From contig JACKFM010000001.1 in NCBI GenBank assembly GCA_020632475.1, positions 248,001-312,000 on the forward strand: a stretch of 64,000 nucleotides of DNA. Reading direction: 5' to 3'. The stretch's first letter is position 1. Each line of letters begins with the position of its first letter. The DNA is from Candidatus Omnitrophota bacterium (GTDB lineage Bacteria > Omnitrophota > Omnitrophia > Omnitrophales > Aquincolibacteriaceae). The notes below the pieces were generated by a model. That model was not told where the DNA came from, searched no databases, and saw nothing but the letters and a program-made list of their open reading frames with translations. Below, in pieces: positions 1 through 8,630 of this stretch. The translations under genes were made by a program, and so were the position numbers.

Positions 1-255
1 ATGCTTTTGCAGGGAGCTATTCGCGCTCAGGAAAAAGTCGGTTTAAAAGTGAATGTCCCCGAAAAACACCTTAAAGAAGTGCTTGCCATTTTACCGGCCT
101 TAAAAGAACCGACCGTTTCAACACTGGCCAATAAAGGATGGTATGATATTGACACGGTGATTGATGAATCGGTGGTGCGTGAAATTGTTCCCGCCTTGAA
201 AAAGGCCGGTGCTTCGGGAATTGTGGAATATCCTCTGAATAAAGTTATCCCGTAA
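1..255 (+). CDS. hisG: ATP phosphoribosyltransferase, C-terminal part (5' truncated by window)
   Basis: This is the last 84 residues of HisG, which condenses ATP with PRPP in the first step of histidine synthesis. The match is to the C-terminal end of the catalytic-domain family. It has the LPALKEPTVSTLANKGW stretch, which resembles the conserved PTVSPL segment, and the closing KKAGASGIVEYPLNKV, which resembles the usual AGA-x-GI-x-x-P-x-x-K-x-(V/I) ending. The frame is open from base 1, so the ATG there is internal and the true start lies upstream of the window. The stop is TAA at 253-255. A strong ribosome binding site for the next small gene follows after about 40 bases. Confidence 0.85.
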   Translation: MLLQGAIRAQEKVGLKVNVPEKHLKEVLAILPALKEPTVSTLANKGWYDIDTVIDESVVREIVPALKKAGASGIVEYPLNKVIP

Positions 256-307
256 AATTTGATTTGGGTTTGGAAGATTTAAATTTTTAAGAAAAGGAGT
301 AAAGACT

Positions 308-406
308 ATGCCTTGGGCGCATAAGCAGCGCAGAAAAAAGATGAATAAGCATAAGCGGAAAAAAAAGCTGCGCAAAAACCGTCATAAGAAAAAAGACTGG
401 TCATAA
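308..406 (+). CDS. AURKAIP1/COX24-type small basic ribosomal protein (32 aa)
   Basis: This is a 32-residue, very lysine/arginine-rich protein (MPWAHKQRRKKMNKHKRK at its start, ending DWS). It resembles the short bacterial AURKAIP1/COX24 family, homologous to mitochondrial ribosomal protein mS38, whose members read roughly as x-KKRR-x-KM-x-KHK-x-RK-x-x-KK-x-R. The start is set by a near-perfect GGAG ribosome binding site (AAAAGGAGT at 293-301) seven bases before the ATG. It sits between hisG and ispE and ends in TAA. The family assignment rests on length, composition and the spaced K/R pattern, since the peptide is too short for firm homology. It probably binds the small ribosomal subunit. Confidence 0.7.
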   Translation: MPWAHKQRRKKMNKHKRKKKLRKNRHKKKDWS

Positions 407-421
407 TCAGCATTAGCCACT

Positions 422-484
422 AAGCGTTAAGCGGTAACGGTTAAAATTTAAGAACGTTATCGCTTAACGCTTTTCGCTTGTTTT
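422..484 (+). terminator. Strong hairpin with T-rich tail after the small basic gene
   Basis: An 18-bp stem pairs 422-439 (AAGCGTTAAGCGGTAACG) with 455-472, with one G-T pair and a 15-nt A/T-rich loop. It is followed by a T-rich stretch (ttcgcttgtttt). It lies 16 bases downstream of the basic protein gene's stop and runs up to the ispE start, so it fits a rho-independent terminator or attenuator. Confidence 0.6.
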
Positions 485-488
485 ACCT

Positions 489-1367
489 ATGAAGTCCCTC
501 ATCATTTATAGCCCTGCCAAGATTAATCTTGATCTTCGGGTGACCGGAAAATACAAAAACGGCTATCACAAACTTCTGACCGTTTTTCACCGTATTTCAC
601 TTCGTGACAAAATTAAGCTGACCAAAACTTCTGCTGGAATTGCTCTGTCCTGTGATCATTCCAAAGTGCCTTGCGATGAGCGTAATCTCATTGTTAAAGC
701 CTATCGGATGCTGCATAAACGTTATCCGAATTTGGGTGGCGTCCGTGTGCGTTTGACCAAAAATATTCCTGTCCAGGGTGGTTTGGGAGGGGGATCTTCA
801 AACGCAGCTTTTTTTCTATTGGCGATGAAGAAACTTTATCGTTTGAAGATTTCTCACAAAGAACTGCTTTCTATGGGCCGGAGGTTGGGAGCGGATGTCC
901 CTTTCTTTTTATGGGATGTGAATCAGGGGATTGGGACTGGGCGAGGGGACCGGATTTGTCCCATGATCGCAAAAGACAAGAAATGGTTTGTTCTGATCGT
1001 TTTTGATAAGGGGTTGAGTACTAAAAATGTTTTCGAAAGTTTGCCCAAAACCCTGCAACCCCTTTTCTTGACAAACATTAGGCGTATTGTTAGAATCGCC
1101 TGCTCTTTAATGGATCAAAAAGACTTGTTGGATGCCCGAAAGTCTTTTGTCAATGATCTAGCAAAGCCTGCATTCAAATTTTTCCCTTCGATTCGTCGAG
1201 TGATCGCAAAGGCAGAAAGGGCGGGAGCTTCTTTTGTGCAGATGTCGGGAAGCGGACCGACGGTTTTTGCGGTCTTTAATTACTCGAAAGAGGCACGGGT
1301 TTTTATACGTAAACTTAAAGGAATGCGGGTTGCACGACACCGTTTAATACTTTGTCATTCGATCTAA
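489..1367 (+). CDS. ispE: 4-diphosphocytidyl-2-C-methyl-D-erythritol kinase
   Basis: The 292-residue cytosolic GHMP kinase phosphorylates CDP-methylerythritol in the MEP isoprenoid pathway. The N-terminal SPAKINLDLRVTGKYKNGYH carries the conserved A-K-[IV]-N-L active-site region. The glycine-rich GHMP ATP loop reads IPVQGGLGGGSSNAA (about residues 92-106), and the C-terminal motif is QMSGSGPTVFAVF. Length is normal for the family (about 280-300). It ends shortly before tRNA-Gln. An ispE gene followed by a tRNA-Gln is a known bacterial arrangement, often continuing to prs. Here clpX, two permeases and glmU intervene before prs. Confidence 0.95.
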   Translation: MKSLIIYSPAKINLDLRVTGKYKNGYHKLLTVFHRISLRDKIKLTKTSAGIALSCDHSKVPCDERNLIVKAYRMLHKRYPNLGGVRVRLTKNIPVQGGLGGGSSNAAFFLLAMKKLYRLKISHKELLSMGRRLGADVPFFLWDVNQGIGTGRGDRICPMIAKDKKWFVLIVFDKGLSTKNVFESLPKTLQPLFLTNIRRIVRIACSLMDQKDLLDARKSFVNDLAKPAFKFFPSIRRVIAKAERAGASFVQMSGSGPTVFAVFNYSKEARVFIRKLKGMRVARHRLILCHSI

Positions 1368-1388
1368 ATATTTAGATCATACGGTCAT

Positions 1389-1459
1389 TGCCCGATGGTG
1401 AAACGGTATCACACTGCCCTTTGGAGGCAAGGTTCTTGGTTCGAGTCCAGGTCGGGCAG
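1389..1459 (+). tRNA. tRNA-Gln (anticodon TTG)
   Basis: A 71-nt cloverleaf can be folded by eye. The acceptor arm TGCCCGA (1389-1395) pairs with TCGGGCA (1452-1458), and the discriminator is G1459. The D-arm contains ATGGTGAAACGGTAT. The anticodon loop CTTTGGA holds the anticodon TTG, which reads CAA. The T-arm TCTTGGTTCGAGTCCAGG contains the expected GGTTCGAGTCC. CCA is not encoded. It lies 21 bases after ispE. Confidence 0.95.
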
Positions 1460-1460
1460 T

Positions 1461-1672
1461 TTAGTTGCTGTTAATTCAAAACCGACCAAGTGCTTTTGAA
1501 TGTTACAGCAACTTAATCCCGAAAAGAACGAAGTGCTTTTCGGGGCTGAACTGTTAATCCGAAACTGAGCCAAGTCTTTCGGATGTTATAGCGACTTAAT
1601 CCTGAAAAAATAAGTTAGGATTTTTTCAGGGCATGAGTTAATTTCGGGCAGCGCTTGAATTTTTTATTCAAG
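1461..1672 (+). repeat. Array of diverged tandem stem-loops downstream of tRNA-Gln
   Basis: About 210 bases without a gene hold at least four consecutive hairpins with a period of 40-43 bases: 1475-1500 (TTCAAAA with TTTTGAA), 1518-1544 (CCCGAAAAG with CTTTTCGGG), 1558-1583 (TCCGAAA with TTTCGGA) and 1601-1630 (CCTGAAAAAA with TTTTTTCAGG). A fifth lies at 1653-1672 (GCTTGAAT with ATTCAAGC). Each unit is separated by a short spacer that ends in TTAAT, and the first three loops share AAGT. Stem sequences differ but pairing is kept, which points to a structural role such as transcript end processing, termination, or a leader for clpX. The frame upstream of the clpX ATG is open through this region but does not look coding. 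Confidence 0.6.
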
Positions 1673-1762
1673 CACGCCCGCCCAAGGCGGGGTAGTCCCG
1701 AAAAGACGGTAGCGAATTTCAGGACATCAAAGAAATTCTCAAAACATATTCAGGATTTATCT

Positions 1763-3010
1763 ATGACCACGGAAAAATGTTCATTTTGCGGACGCGATAA
1801 ACGCCGTGAGGTACGCAAGATCTTTGCGGGGCCCGGTGTTTATATTTGCGATATCTGTATCCGTATCTGCGGTGAGATTTTAAATAAAGACCATTCTAAA
1901 ATCGATAAGCGGCAGGATATCGTACAGCGTTACAGCGTTTTAAAACCGCGTGAGATTAAAGAAAAACTGGATCAGTTTATCGTCGGGCAGGAAAGGGCTA
2001 AGCGCCAGCTTTCAGTCAGCGTGCATAATCATTACCGCCGTATTCAGGGGGTAAATGAGAGTGACGGAATCGAGCTTGAAAAGAGCAATGTGCTTTTGAT
2101 TGGACCGACGGGTTCGGGTAAAACGCTTTTTGCTAAGACTCTCGCAAAGATTTTGGATGTGCCTTTTGCTATTGCGGATGCGACCTCGCTGACCGAGGCC
2201 GGTTATGTCGGCGAGGATGTTGAAAACATTCTGCTCAGATTGTTGCAGGCCGCAAACTATGACGCGCGAAAGGCTGAGCGCGGCATTGTTTATATCGATG
2301 AGATTGATAAAATTGCACGGACTACCGAGAATGTTTCCATTACCCGTGATGTTTCGGGTGAAGGTGTTCAGCAGGCATTGCTGAAAATTCTGGAAGGGAC
2401 GATCGCGAATGTTCCGCCGCAGGGCGGGCGCAAACATCCGCAGCAGGAATACATCCAGTTGGATACGCGTAATATCCTGTTTATTTGCGGCGGCACCTTT
2501 GCCTCGCTTGAAAAAATCATTCAACGCCGCGTTTCAAACCGTGTGATGGGTTTTTCCGGACATTTGAGTGAATATAATAATTCGCAGGAAAAGAACAAAC
2601 TGTTGGCAATGGTGGAAACCGAAGATCTGCTTGAGTTTGGATTTATCCCTGAATTCATCGGCCGCTTTCCGGTGATTGCTCCGCTGAAAGGCCTGATGGA
2701 GGAAGATTTGGTCCGGGTATTGACAGAACCTCAGAATTCTCTGGTGAAACAGTATTCGCGTCTTTTTGATCTGGAAGGTGTGAAGCTTGAGTTTACTGCG
2801 GATGCGCTTGTTGAAATTGCGCGTAAGGCAATTCAAAAACGTACCGGTGCCAGAGCTTTGAGGGCTATTCTTGAGACGATGATGCTGGATGTGATGTATG
2901 AGGTTCCGTCCGAGACGGATGTCATCAAATGTGTTGTTTCCAAAGAGGTTGTGAGTGGAAAAGAAAAACCCGAACTTGTCCGCCAAAAGGAATGGGTGAA
3001 AAGCGCATGA
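1763..3010 (+). CDS. clpX: ATP-dependent Clp protease ATP-binding subunit ClpX
   Basis: The 415-residue AAA+ unfoldase feeds tagged substrates to ClpP in the cytosol. The N-terminal zinc-binding domain has CSFCGRDK and CDICIRIC (four cysteines). Then come Walker A GPTGSGKT (about residue 115), the pore-loop-1 region with GYVGEDVE, Walker [11 protein letters not shown], the [10 protein letters not shown] region and the sensor-2 GARALR. I chose ATG 1763 because [10 protein letters not shown] matches the family start. The frame stays open upstream to a TTG at 1655, but that extension encodes the hairpin region. No clpP is nearby. The stop TGA overlaps the ATG of the following permease (ATGA), implying translational coupling. 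Confidence 0.95.
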   Translation: MTTEKCSFCGRDKRREVRKIFAGPGVYICDICIRICGEILNKDHSKIDKRQDIVQRYSVLKPREIKEKLDQFIVGQERAKRQLSVSVHNHYRRIQGVNESDGIELEKSNVLLIGPTGSGKTLFAKTLAKILDVPFAIADATSLTEAGYVGEDVENILLRLLQAANYDARKAERGIVYIDEIDKIARTTENVSITRDVSGEGVQQALLKILEGTIANVPPQGGRKHPQQEYIQLDTRNILFICGGTFASLEKIIQRRVSNRVMGFSGHLSEYNNSQEKNKLLAMVETEDLLEFGFIPEFIGRFPVIAPLKGLMEEDLVRVLTEPQNSLVKQYSRLFDLEGVKLEFTADALVEIARKAIQKRTGARALRAILETMMLDVMYEVPSETDVIKCVVSKEVVSGKEKPELVRQKEWVKSA

Positions 3011-3915
3011 GGCACTTAAAAGATTCAACCCGTGAAGTCATTGCGGCCTATGGTTTTTTGACGCCGAACATGATCGGTTTTCTCGTGTTTACTTCGATTC
3101 CTGTGCTTGCCTCTCTGGTGTTGAGTTTCTGTAAGTGGGATTTGCTTTCAGGGCCGCCTGAGTTTGTCGGGCTTGAGAATTTCACGCGCTTGATTCGTGA
3201 TCCGCTTTTTTGGCAGTACTCATGGAACACGGTTTATCTCATGATGAGTATTCCTATCAGTATGGCCGGCTCCTTAATTCTGGCGATTGCACTGAATCAA
3301 AAGTTGAAAGGGATTGTTTTCTTCCGTACGGTTTATTTCCTGCCGACAATTTGTTCGGGTGTTGCAATTTACATGTTATGGAAGCTGATCTATAACCCGG
3401 ATTTCGGGGTGCTCAATACGATTATTTCAAGCACCGGACAGTTTTTCGGATTAAATCTTAAGGGCCCCTACTGGTTACATGATGAGGCGTGGGCAAAACC
3501 CGCTTTGATGATTATGGGAGTTTGGCAAACTGTCGGGGGATATAACATGATCCTGTATTTGGCCGCACTGCAGGGAGTGCCCCGTGATTTCTATCATGCT
3601 GCCGAGGTGGACGGAGCTAATAGTTGGCAGAAATTCTGGGCTGTGACATGGCCTCAGATTTCGCCCACGACATTTTTTATTGCGATCATGAGTGTGATAG
3701 GCGGTTTTCAGGCAGGCTTTGATCCTGCGTTCGTGATGACCGGCGGCGGACCGAACGGTTCGACGACCACGTTGATTTATTATTTGTACAATGAAGCTTT
3801 TGATTGGAATCACATGGGATATGCCGCGGCCATTGCCTGGGTTTTGTTTTTGATAGTTTTTCTTTTTACCATTATTCAGTGGCGCTTTTTTAACCGGAAT
3901 GTCCACTACCAGTAA
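3007..3915 (+). CDS. Carbohydrate ABC transporter permease, MalF/UgpA type
   Basis: This is a 302-residue inner-membrane protein with about six hydrophobic segments. The binding-protein-dependent transport signature (EAA loop) lies near residues 206-230: [20 protein letters not shown]. The sequence resembles the MalF/UgpA/LacF permeases that form half of a sugar importer channel. The start ATG overlaps the clpX stop. It pairs with the MalG-like gene downstream (32-base gap). No periplasmic binding protein or MsmX/MalK-like ATPase is encoded nearby, so these must come from elsewhere. The substrate cannot be told from sequence. Confidence 0.88.
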   Translation: MRHLKDSTREVIAAYGFLTPNMIGFLVFTSIPVLASLVLSFCKWDLLSGPPEFVGLENFTRLIRDPLFWQYSWNTVYLMMSIPISMAGSLILAIALNQKLKGIVFFRTVYFLPTICSGVAIYMLWKLIYNPDFGVLNTIISSTGQFFGLNLKGPYWLHDEAWAKPALMIMGVWQTVGGYNMILYLAALQGVPRDFYHAAEVDGANSWQKFWAVTWPQISPTTFFIAIMSVIGGFQAGFDPAFVMTGGGPNGSTTTLIYYLYNEAFDWNHMGYAAAIAWVLFLIVFLFTIIQWRFFNRNVHYQ

Positions 3916-3947
3916 GAACTGCGGAGCGGGACCGGAAAGTAAAATTT

Positions 3948-4808
3948 ATGGCACATCATAAAACACGACAAATGCTGCTTCAGTTTTCAAAGAAGGCCGG
4001 CGTATTCTTATTTTTAATGATCGGCGCTTTGACGATGATTGGTCCCTTTATGTGGATGATTACGACATCCTTAAAAGAAGCGGGAGCGGTTTTTTCCTAC
4101 CAGAAGGAATGGTGGACCGAATGGCTTCCGTTTACTTTTAAATGGAGTAATTACGCCAAGGCATGGCATGTGGTGCCGTTTGCCAAGTTTTATCTGAATT
4201 CGATTTTTGTTTCATTGATGATTACGGTCGGTCAGGTGGGTACGAGCGCGATGGCCGCTTATGCTTTTGCGCGTCTGAATTTTCCGGGCCGTGACAAACT
4301 GTTTTTCGCTTATTTGGCGACCATGATGGTGCCCGGTGCCGTAACGATGATTCCGGTATTTATTCTGTTGCGCCACTTCGGATGGATTGATACTTATAAG
4401 GCCATGATCTTGCCTGCAATGTTTACAGCCTACGGAACATTTATGTTGCGGCAGTTTTTTCTGACGCTTCCGCGTGATCTGGAGAATGCGGCCAAAATTG
4501 ACGGATGCTCGCATGTCGGTATTTTTTGGCGGATTATTCTCCCGCTTTCCAAACCGGCGCTTGCAACATTGACGACCTTTACTTTCATGGGATCGTGGAT
4601 GAGCTTTATGTGGCCCTTGATTGTGATGAATACGCAGGAAAAATTCACACTTCCGATCGGATTGGCCTATTTTCAAAGTCTTCACGGAACAGACTGGACG
4701 CTTTTGATGGCGGGCTCCGTGATGATGATCCTGCCGATTCTTCTGGTATTTATTTTTAATCAGCGATTCTTTGTCGAAGGAATTAAGCTTTCCGGAATCA
4801 AAGGTTGA
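3948..4808 (+). CDS. Carbohydrate ABC transporter permease, MalG/UgpE type
   Basis: This 286-residue membrane protein has about six predicted helices and the EAA-loop motif IDGCSHVGIFWRIILPLSKP (about residues 184-203), typical of MalG/UgpE permeases. The N-terminus ends a first helix with GPFMWMITTSLKEAG, a common opening in this family. It is the partner of the preceding MalF-like subunit, and together they would form the transmembrane channel of a sugar importer in the inner membrane. glmU starts 28 bases downstream, so the pair is embedded in a housekeeping cluster rather than a sugar operon. Confidence 0.88.
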   Translation: MAHHKTRQMLLQFSKKAGVFLFLMIGALTMIGPFMWMITTSLKEAGAVFSYQKEWWTEWLPFTFKWSNYAKAWHVVPFAKFYLNSIFVSLMITVGQVGTSAMAAYAFARLNFPGRDKLFFAYLATMMVPGAVTMIPVFILLRHFGWIDTYKAMILPAMFTAYGTFMLRQFFLTLPRDLENAAKIDGCSHVGIFWRIILPLSKPALATLTTFTFMGSWMSFMWPLIVMNTQEKFTLPIGLAYFQSLHGTDWTLLMAGSVMMILPILLVFIFNQRFFVEGIKLSGIKG

Positions 4809-4835
4809 GCCTGACCCCGGGTCATAGAGGCAATA

Positions 4836-6113
4836 GTGTCAGCGATGCAATCGATTATTCTGGCGGCGGGAAAAGGAACGCGGATGCGTTCCGGAACGCC
4901 TAAAGTTCTGCATCCGGTTTTAGGACGTCCGGTTTTGGGGTATGTCTTAAAAACGCTTGCCTCGATCGGTTTAAAGCAAAATACCGTTGTCATCGGGCAT
5001 CAGGCCGAGCGCCTGAAAGTTTTTTTAAAAGAGTTTGATCAGAAAGAAAAGACCCGCTCCCAGGCTGTGCTGCAGCCCAGGCAGAACGGAACAGGTCACG
5101 CTGTAATGATGACGGCATCGGCTCTGCGCGGCAGGAAGGGAAATGTTCTTATCTGGCCCGGGGATATGCCGCTTGTCGAACGATCAACACTAAAGAATTT
5201 TATCGATCAGCACCGGCGTTCGGGTGCCAAAGCAAGTGTGTTGACATCTATTCAGCCAAACCCTTCAGGGTATGGGCGTATTTTACGGGCCGGCGGGAAA
5301 TTTTTTGCGATACGTGAAGAATTGGATGCGTCCGAAAGAGAGCGCGCGATTCAGGAAGTCAATACGGGAGTTTATCTATTTGATCTTCCATTGCTCTTTA
5401 AGGCGCTAAAGCGTATCCGGCCGGTCAATAAAAAGTCGGAATATTATTTGACCGATACCATTGAAGAACTTGTGCGGATGAATTGCCCGGTGGAGGCTTT
5501 TCCTCTGGCGGCTCCCAGCGAAGGTCTTGGCATTAATTCCAGACAGGATTTAGCCAAAGCGGTAGAGGTTATGATGAAGCGTGAAATGCAAAAGCATATG
5601 GCCGCAGGCGTGACATTCGAAATGCCGGAGCTCACTTATGTCGCTCCGGAGGTTAAGATCGGCGAAGATACCGTGATTCATCCGTGGTGTTATATTGAGG
5701 CGGGAGTCAGGATTGGTAAGAACTGTAAGATCGGTCCCTATGCCAAATTGAATCGTGGCGTGGTGATCGAAGACGGCGCGGTGATCGGATCTTTTGTTGA
5801 GGTCAACCGGTCTAAAATCGGAAAAAAAGTTTACGCCAAGCATTTAGCGTATATTGGTGATGCGGTGATCGGGGAAGGCTCTAACATCGGTGCCGGGACG
5901 ATTACGGCGAATTATGACGGCACCCACAAGCATCAGACTAAAATCGGTAAGAAAGTTTTTGTGGGATCCAATACGGTTTTTGTCGCGCCTGTACGTGTCG
6001 GTGATAGCGCCCGGACCGGAGCGGGTTCAGTCGTGACTGCCGGTACGCATATACAAAAAGGGATAACGGTTGCGGGCGTTCCCGCCAAACCGTTAAAAAA
6101 GAAAAGAGGGTAG
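4836..6113 (+). CDS. glmU: Bifunctional UDP-N-acetylglucosamine pyrophosphorylase / glucosamine-1-phosphate acetyltransferase
   Basis: The 425-residue enzyme makes UDP-GlcNAc for peptidoglycan and lipid A. The N-terminal uridylyltransferase domain begins with the nucleotidyltransferase signature LAAGKGTRMRS and KVLHP, followed by QNGTGHAV and WPGDMPL. The C-terminal left-handed beta-helix has hexapeptide repeats from about residue 265, with the acetyltransferase region GAGTITANYDG and the C-terminal VGSNTVFVAPVRVG. The GTG at 4836 has an AGAGG five bases upstream. An in-frame ATG at 4845 is the alternative start. Length is slightly shorter than the E. coli enzyme (456). Confidence 0.95.
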   Translation: MSAMQSIILAAGKGTRMRSGTPKVLHPVLGRPVLGYVLKTLASIGLKQNTVVIGHQAERLKVFLKEFDQKEKTRSQAVLQPRQNGTGHAVMMTASALRGRKGNVLIWPGDMPLVERSTLKNFIDQHRRSGAKASVLTSIQPNPSGYGRILRAGGKFFAIREELDASERERAIQEVNTGVYLFDLPLLFKALKRIRPVNKKSEYYLTDTIEELVRMNCPVEAFPLAAPSEGLGINSRQDLAKAVEVMMKREMQKHMAAGVTFEMPELTYVAPEVKIGEDTVIHPWCYIEAGVRIGKNCKIGPYAKLNRGVVIEDGAVIGSFVEVNRSKIGKKVYAKHLAYIGDAVIGEGSNIGAGTITANYDGTHKHQTKIGKKVFVGSNTVFVAPVRVGDSARTGAGSVVTAGTHIQKGITVAGVPAKPLKKKRG

Positions 6114-6118
6114 TCGTT

Positions 6119-7096
6119 ATGTCGCTATTTCATTCGAATGCAAGTAATGGACTTGTTGTTTTGGGCGGAAATTCAAACCCCGAGCTACTCACTGAGATCG
6201 CACAACGGCTTGATGTCAAAGCTGCGGATGTGATTTGCAGCCGTTTCCCCGAAGGGGAAATTCATGTGCAAATCCGCGAGAATATTCGCGGAAAAGATGT
6301 TTTTATTGTTCAATCGATTTGCGCAAGCCCCAATGATAGTTTGATGGAACTTTTAATTTTGATGGATGCCGCACGCCGTGCTTCGGCGAAAAGAATTACG
6401 GCGGTATTACCGTTTTTTGGTTATGCCCGGCAGGACCGCAAAGACAAACCGCGTGTGCCGATTACGGCCAAATTGATTGCTAATTTGCTGACGCACGCCG
6501 GGGCCAACCGTGTGTTGACGATGGATCTGCATGCCGGTCAGATCCAGGGATTCTTTGACATCCCTGTGGATCATCTTTATTCGATCAGCACTGTCGGCGA
6601 TTATGTGGTGAAGAAGAATTTGAATAACCTGGTGGTTGTTTCGCCTGATATCGGCGGTGTTCGCATGGCACGTGCTTATGCTAAACTGCTTGAAGCACCG
6701 CTTGCGATTGTGGATAAAAGACGCGAGGATGCCACGCACACGCACGTGATGAATATTATCGGATCCGTGCAGGATAAAAACGTAGTCATTATTGATGATA
6801 TTATTTCGACCGCAGGGTCGTTGGTTGAGGCGGCCAAGGCGCTTAAAAACGCGGGCGCTCTGGATATTTATGCCGCAATTGTGCACCCGGTGTTAGCCGG
6901 ACCTGCGATTGAAAGACTTAGAGATTCGGTGATTAAAGAGTTGATTGTCACTAATTCTATCCCGCTCGGTGAAGAGAAAAGAATCGATAAGATTAAGCAG
7001 TTGTCGGTTGCCCCGCTTCTGGCTGAAGCGATTAAAAGAATTCATCAGAATGAATCGGTAAGCTCCCTTTTTTCTAAAGTCGGAGTCGAGGCTTAA
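6119..7096 (+). CDS. prs: Ribose-phosphate pyrophosphokinase (PRPP synthetase)
   Basis: The 325-residue enzyme transfers pyrophosphate from ATP to ribose-5-phosphate, giving PRPP for nucleotide, histidine and tryptophan synthesis. Motifs in order: FPEGEIHVQIRENIRGKDVF (about 43-62), the flexible-loop region YARQDRKDKPRVPITAK, the DLHAGQIQGFFDIPVDHL metal-binding stretch, and the PRPP-binding VVIIDDIISTAGS (about residues 221-233). It starts five bases after glmU, consistent with one transcript, and is followed by rplY and pth, a very common bacterial order. Confidence 0.96.
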   Translation: MSLFHSNASNGLVVLGGNSNPELLTEIAQRLDVKAADVICSRFPEGEIHVQIRENIRGKDVFIVQSICASPNDSLMELLILMDAARRASAKRITAVLPFFGYARQDRKDKPRVPITAKLIANLLTHAGANRVLTMDLHAGQIQGFFDIPVDHLYSISTVGDYVVKKNLNNLVVVSPDIGGVRMARAYAKLLEAPLAIVDKRREDATHTHVMNIIGSVQDKNVVIIDDIISTAGSLVEAAKALKNAGALDIYAAIVHPVLAGPAIERLRDSVIKELIVTNSIPLGEEKRIDKIKQLSVAPLLAEAIKRIHQNESVSSLFSKVGVEA

Positions 7097-7151
7097 ATTT
7101 AAAAACCCATATACCGTTTATTGAAACGGATATTTTAAGGAGGAAGTGAAA

Positions 7152-7820
7152 ATGAAAACGATTGATTTGCAGGTGAAAATGAGAAGTTCAAGCGGCACGA
7201 AAGGGGCCAAGGCCGTTCGCCGCGAAGGGGGGATCCCCGCGGTTGTCTATGGGCACGGTATGGAACCCTTATCACTTGTCATAGAGCGCAAGGCTTTTAT
7301 GCAGGCGCTTCACGGCGTTGAAGGAAGCAGCGCTGTTTTTAATCTTCTGCTTGACGGCGGAAATTTAAAAGAATCGACCTGTCTGATTAAAGATGTTCAA
7401 CACAACCCGGTTAACGAGGAAATTAACCATATTGATTTTACCGTAATCTCGATGACCGAGACGATTCAGCTTGAAGTGGCGTTGCACCCCCTGAATGTTG
7501 AAGATGCTCCTGGTGTCAAAGAGGGCGGGGTTTTCGATCTGGTTCACCACGAAGTTGAGATTGAATGTCTGCCGACGCAAATCCCTGCGCACATTGATGT
7601 CGATGTCATTGCAATGAAGATTAATGACACCATTCATGTAAAAGATCTGATTTTACCGGAAGGGGTCAAAGTTCTTCTTGATGATGATGAGGTGGTTGTT
7701 GCTGTTCATCCTCCGAGAGTTGACAAGGTTGAAGAGGAAGGCGCTGAAGGCGGCGAAGCAGAACCTCAGGTCATTGAAAAAGGCAAAAAGCCTGCTGAAG
7801 GAGAAGAAGAGGGGAAGTAA
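7152..7820 (+). CDS. rplY: 50S ribosomal protein L25, long general-stress (CTC) form
   Basis: This 222-residue L25/TL5/CTC-type protein binds 5S rRNA. The N-terminal L25 domain contains GTKGAKAVRREGGIPAVVYG, and a second TL5-type beta domain follows. The acidic C-terminal tail (EEEGAEGGEAEPQV onward) is typical of the CTC form. I chose ATG 7152 because AGGAGG (7138-7143) is eight bases upstream; an in-frame GTG at 7146 is too close to that site. A strong terminator follows at 7862. Confidence 0.93.
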   Translation: MKTIDLQVKMRSSSGTKGAKAVRREGGIPAVVYGHGMEPLSLVIERKAFMQALHGVEGSSAVFNLLLDGGNLKESTCLIKDVQHNPVNEEINHIDFTVISMTETIQLEVALHPLNVEDAPGVKEGGVFDLVHHEVEIECLPTQIPAHIDVDVIAMKINDTIHVKDLILPEGVKVLLDDDEVVVAVHPPRVDKVEEEGAEGGEAEPQVIEKGKKPAEGEEEGK

Positions 7821-7861
7821 AGTTTTCTCTTTTAGTACCAGCTGATATTTTAGGAAGATAT

Positions 7862-7897
7862 GAAATCCGGGCGGGCTTTATCCCGCCCGGATTTTTT
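7862..7897 (+). terminator. Rho-independent terminator after rplY
   Basis: A GC-rich stem pairs CCGGGCGGG with CCCGCCCGG across a five-base loop (CTTTA, plus a flanking T), followed by ATTTTTT. This is a textbook intrinsic terminator. It lies between rplY and pth, so pth, whose ATG is only 11 bases further on, needs readthrough or a start within this region. An ATG at 7860 in frame with pth falls at the foot of this hairpin and is not the start. Confidence 0.88.
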
Positions 7898-7907
7898 AGG
7901 ATTCAGG

Positions 7908-8498
7908 ATGAAAATCATAGTCGGTCTTGGAAATCCCGGTACAAAATACCGTCATACACGGCATAACATTGGGCGCGATGTGGTCGAATTTTTGGCTGCA
8001 GCGGTTAAAGCCCCGTTGGTTTTTAAAAAACGTCTGAGTTGCTATTTAGCCGAATGCGTTTATGAGGGGGAGTCATTGATTATTGGATTTCCCGATTCAT
8101 TTATGAATTTGTCGGGGATCCCGGTCGAAAAGGCTGTGCGTCATTTTGGGGTGGATGAAGCCAGGGATTTATTGATTGTCCTGGACGATGTCGCAATCCC
8201 CTTTGGGACTTTCAGACTTCGCTCTAAAGGAAGTTCAGGCGGGCATAATGGGCTTAAATCGGTTAATGGGGCGCTTGGGACCAGTGATTATGCACGTCTG
8301 AGAATTGGCATCGGGCCGGATGGGAGTTCGGGAGATGCCGCAGTGCCTTTGTTGGAAGATTATGTTCTGTCAAAGTTCGACCGCCAGGAAAAAGCACGGA
8401 TGCCTCAGATCGTTGAAAAAGGGATGCTGGGATGCTTAGAATGGCTAAGGCATCCTGTTACCAGAGCGATGAGCTCTGTAAATGCTTTTAAAATATAG
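7908..8498 (+). CDS. pth: Peptidyl-tRNA hydrolase
   Basis: The 196-residue cytosolic enzyme releases tRNA from peptidyl-tRNAs dropped by ribosomes. It starts MKIIVGLGNPGTKYRHTRHN, the family signature with the catalytic His in the TRHNIG segment. Further motifs are the substrate-binding P-D-S-F-M-N-L-S-G (PDSFMNLSG), the conserved DDVAIPFG with the catalytic Asp region, and the GSSGGHNGLKS motif. ATG 7908 is chosen because this start matches the conserved N-terminus; the frame continues upstream to 7860 within the terminator. Confidence 0.95.
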   Translation: MKIIVGLGNPGTKYRHTRHNIGRDVVEFLAAAVKAPLVFKKRLSCYLAECVYEGESLIIGFPDSFMNLSGIPVEKAVRHFGVDEARDLLIVLDDVAIPFGTFRLRSKGSSGGHNGLKSVNGALGTSDYARLRIGIGPDGSSGDAAVPLLEDYVLSKFDRQEKARMPQIVEKGMLGCLEWLRHPVTRAMSSVNAFKI

Positions 8499-8630
8499 CC
8501 TTACGGATAGATGCTTGCGTTTTTGTGCCTTTAAGTGTTTACTTGCACGGCCAGGGCTTTTGTGATAAATTATTCCACCTTTTCGAAGTTTGCATTCATC
8601 CCTTCAAAGAGGAATATTTCGAAAGATTCC

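Noticed and set aside
1655..1762. Extended N-terminus of ClpX from TTG 1655
   Set aside because: The extra 36 codons cover hairpin DNA (GCTTGAAT/ATTCAAGC) and do not resemble ClpX. The family start [10 protein letters not shown] is at 1763.
2012..2524. 170-codon minus-strand frame in clpX
   Set aside because: It is an antisense shadow of a well-conserved gene with a low-quality peptide; similar shadows occur opposite most genes here.
7860..7907. ATG 7860 as start of pth
   Set aside because: It lies at the foot of a strong intrinsic terminator, and the conserved N-terminus MKIIVGLGNPG begins at 7908.
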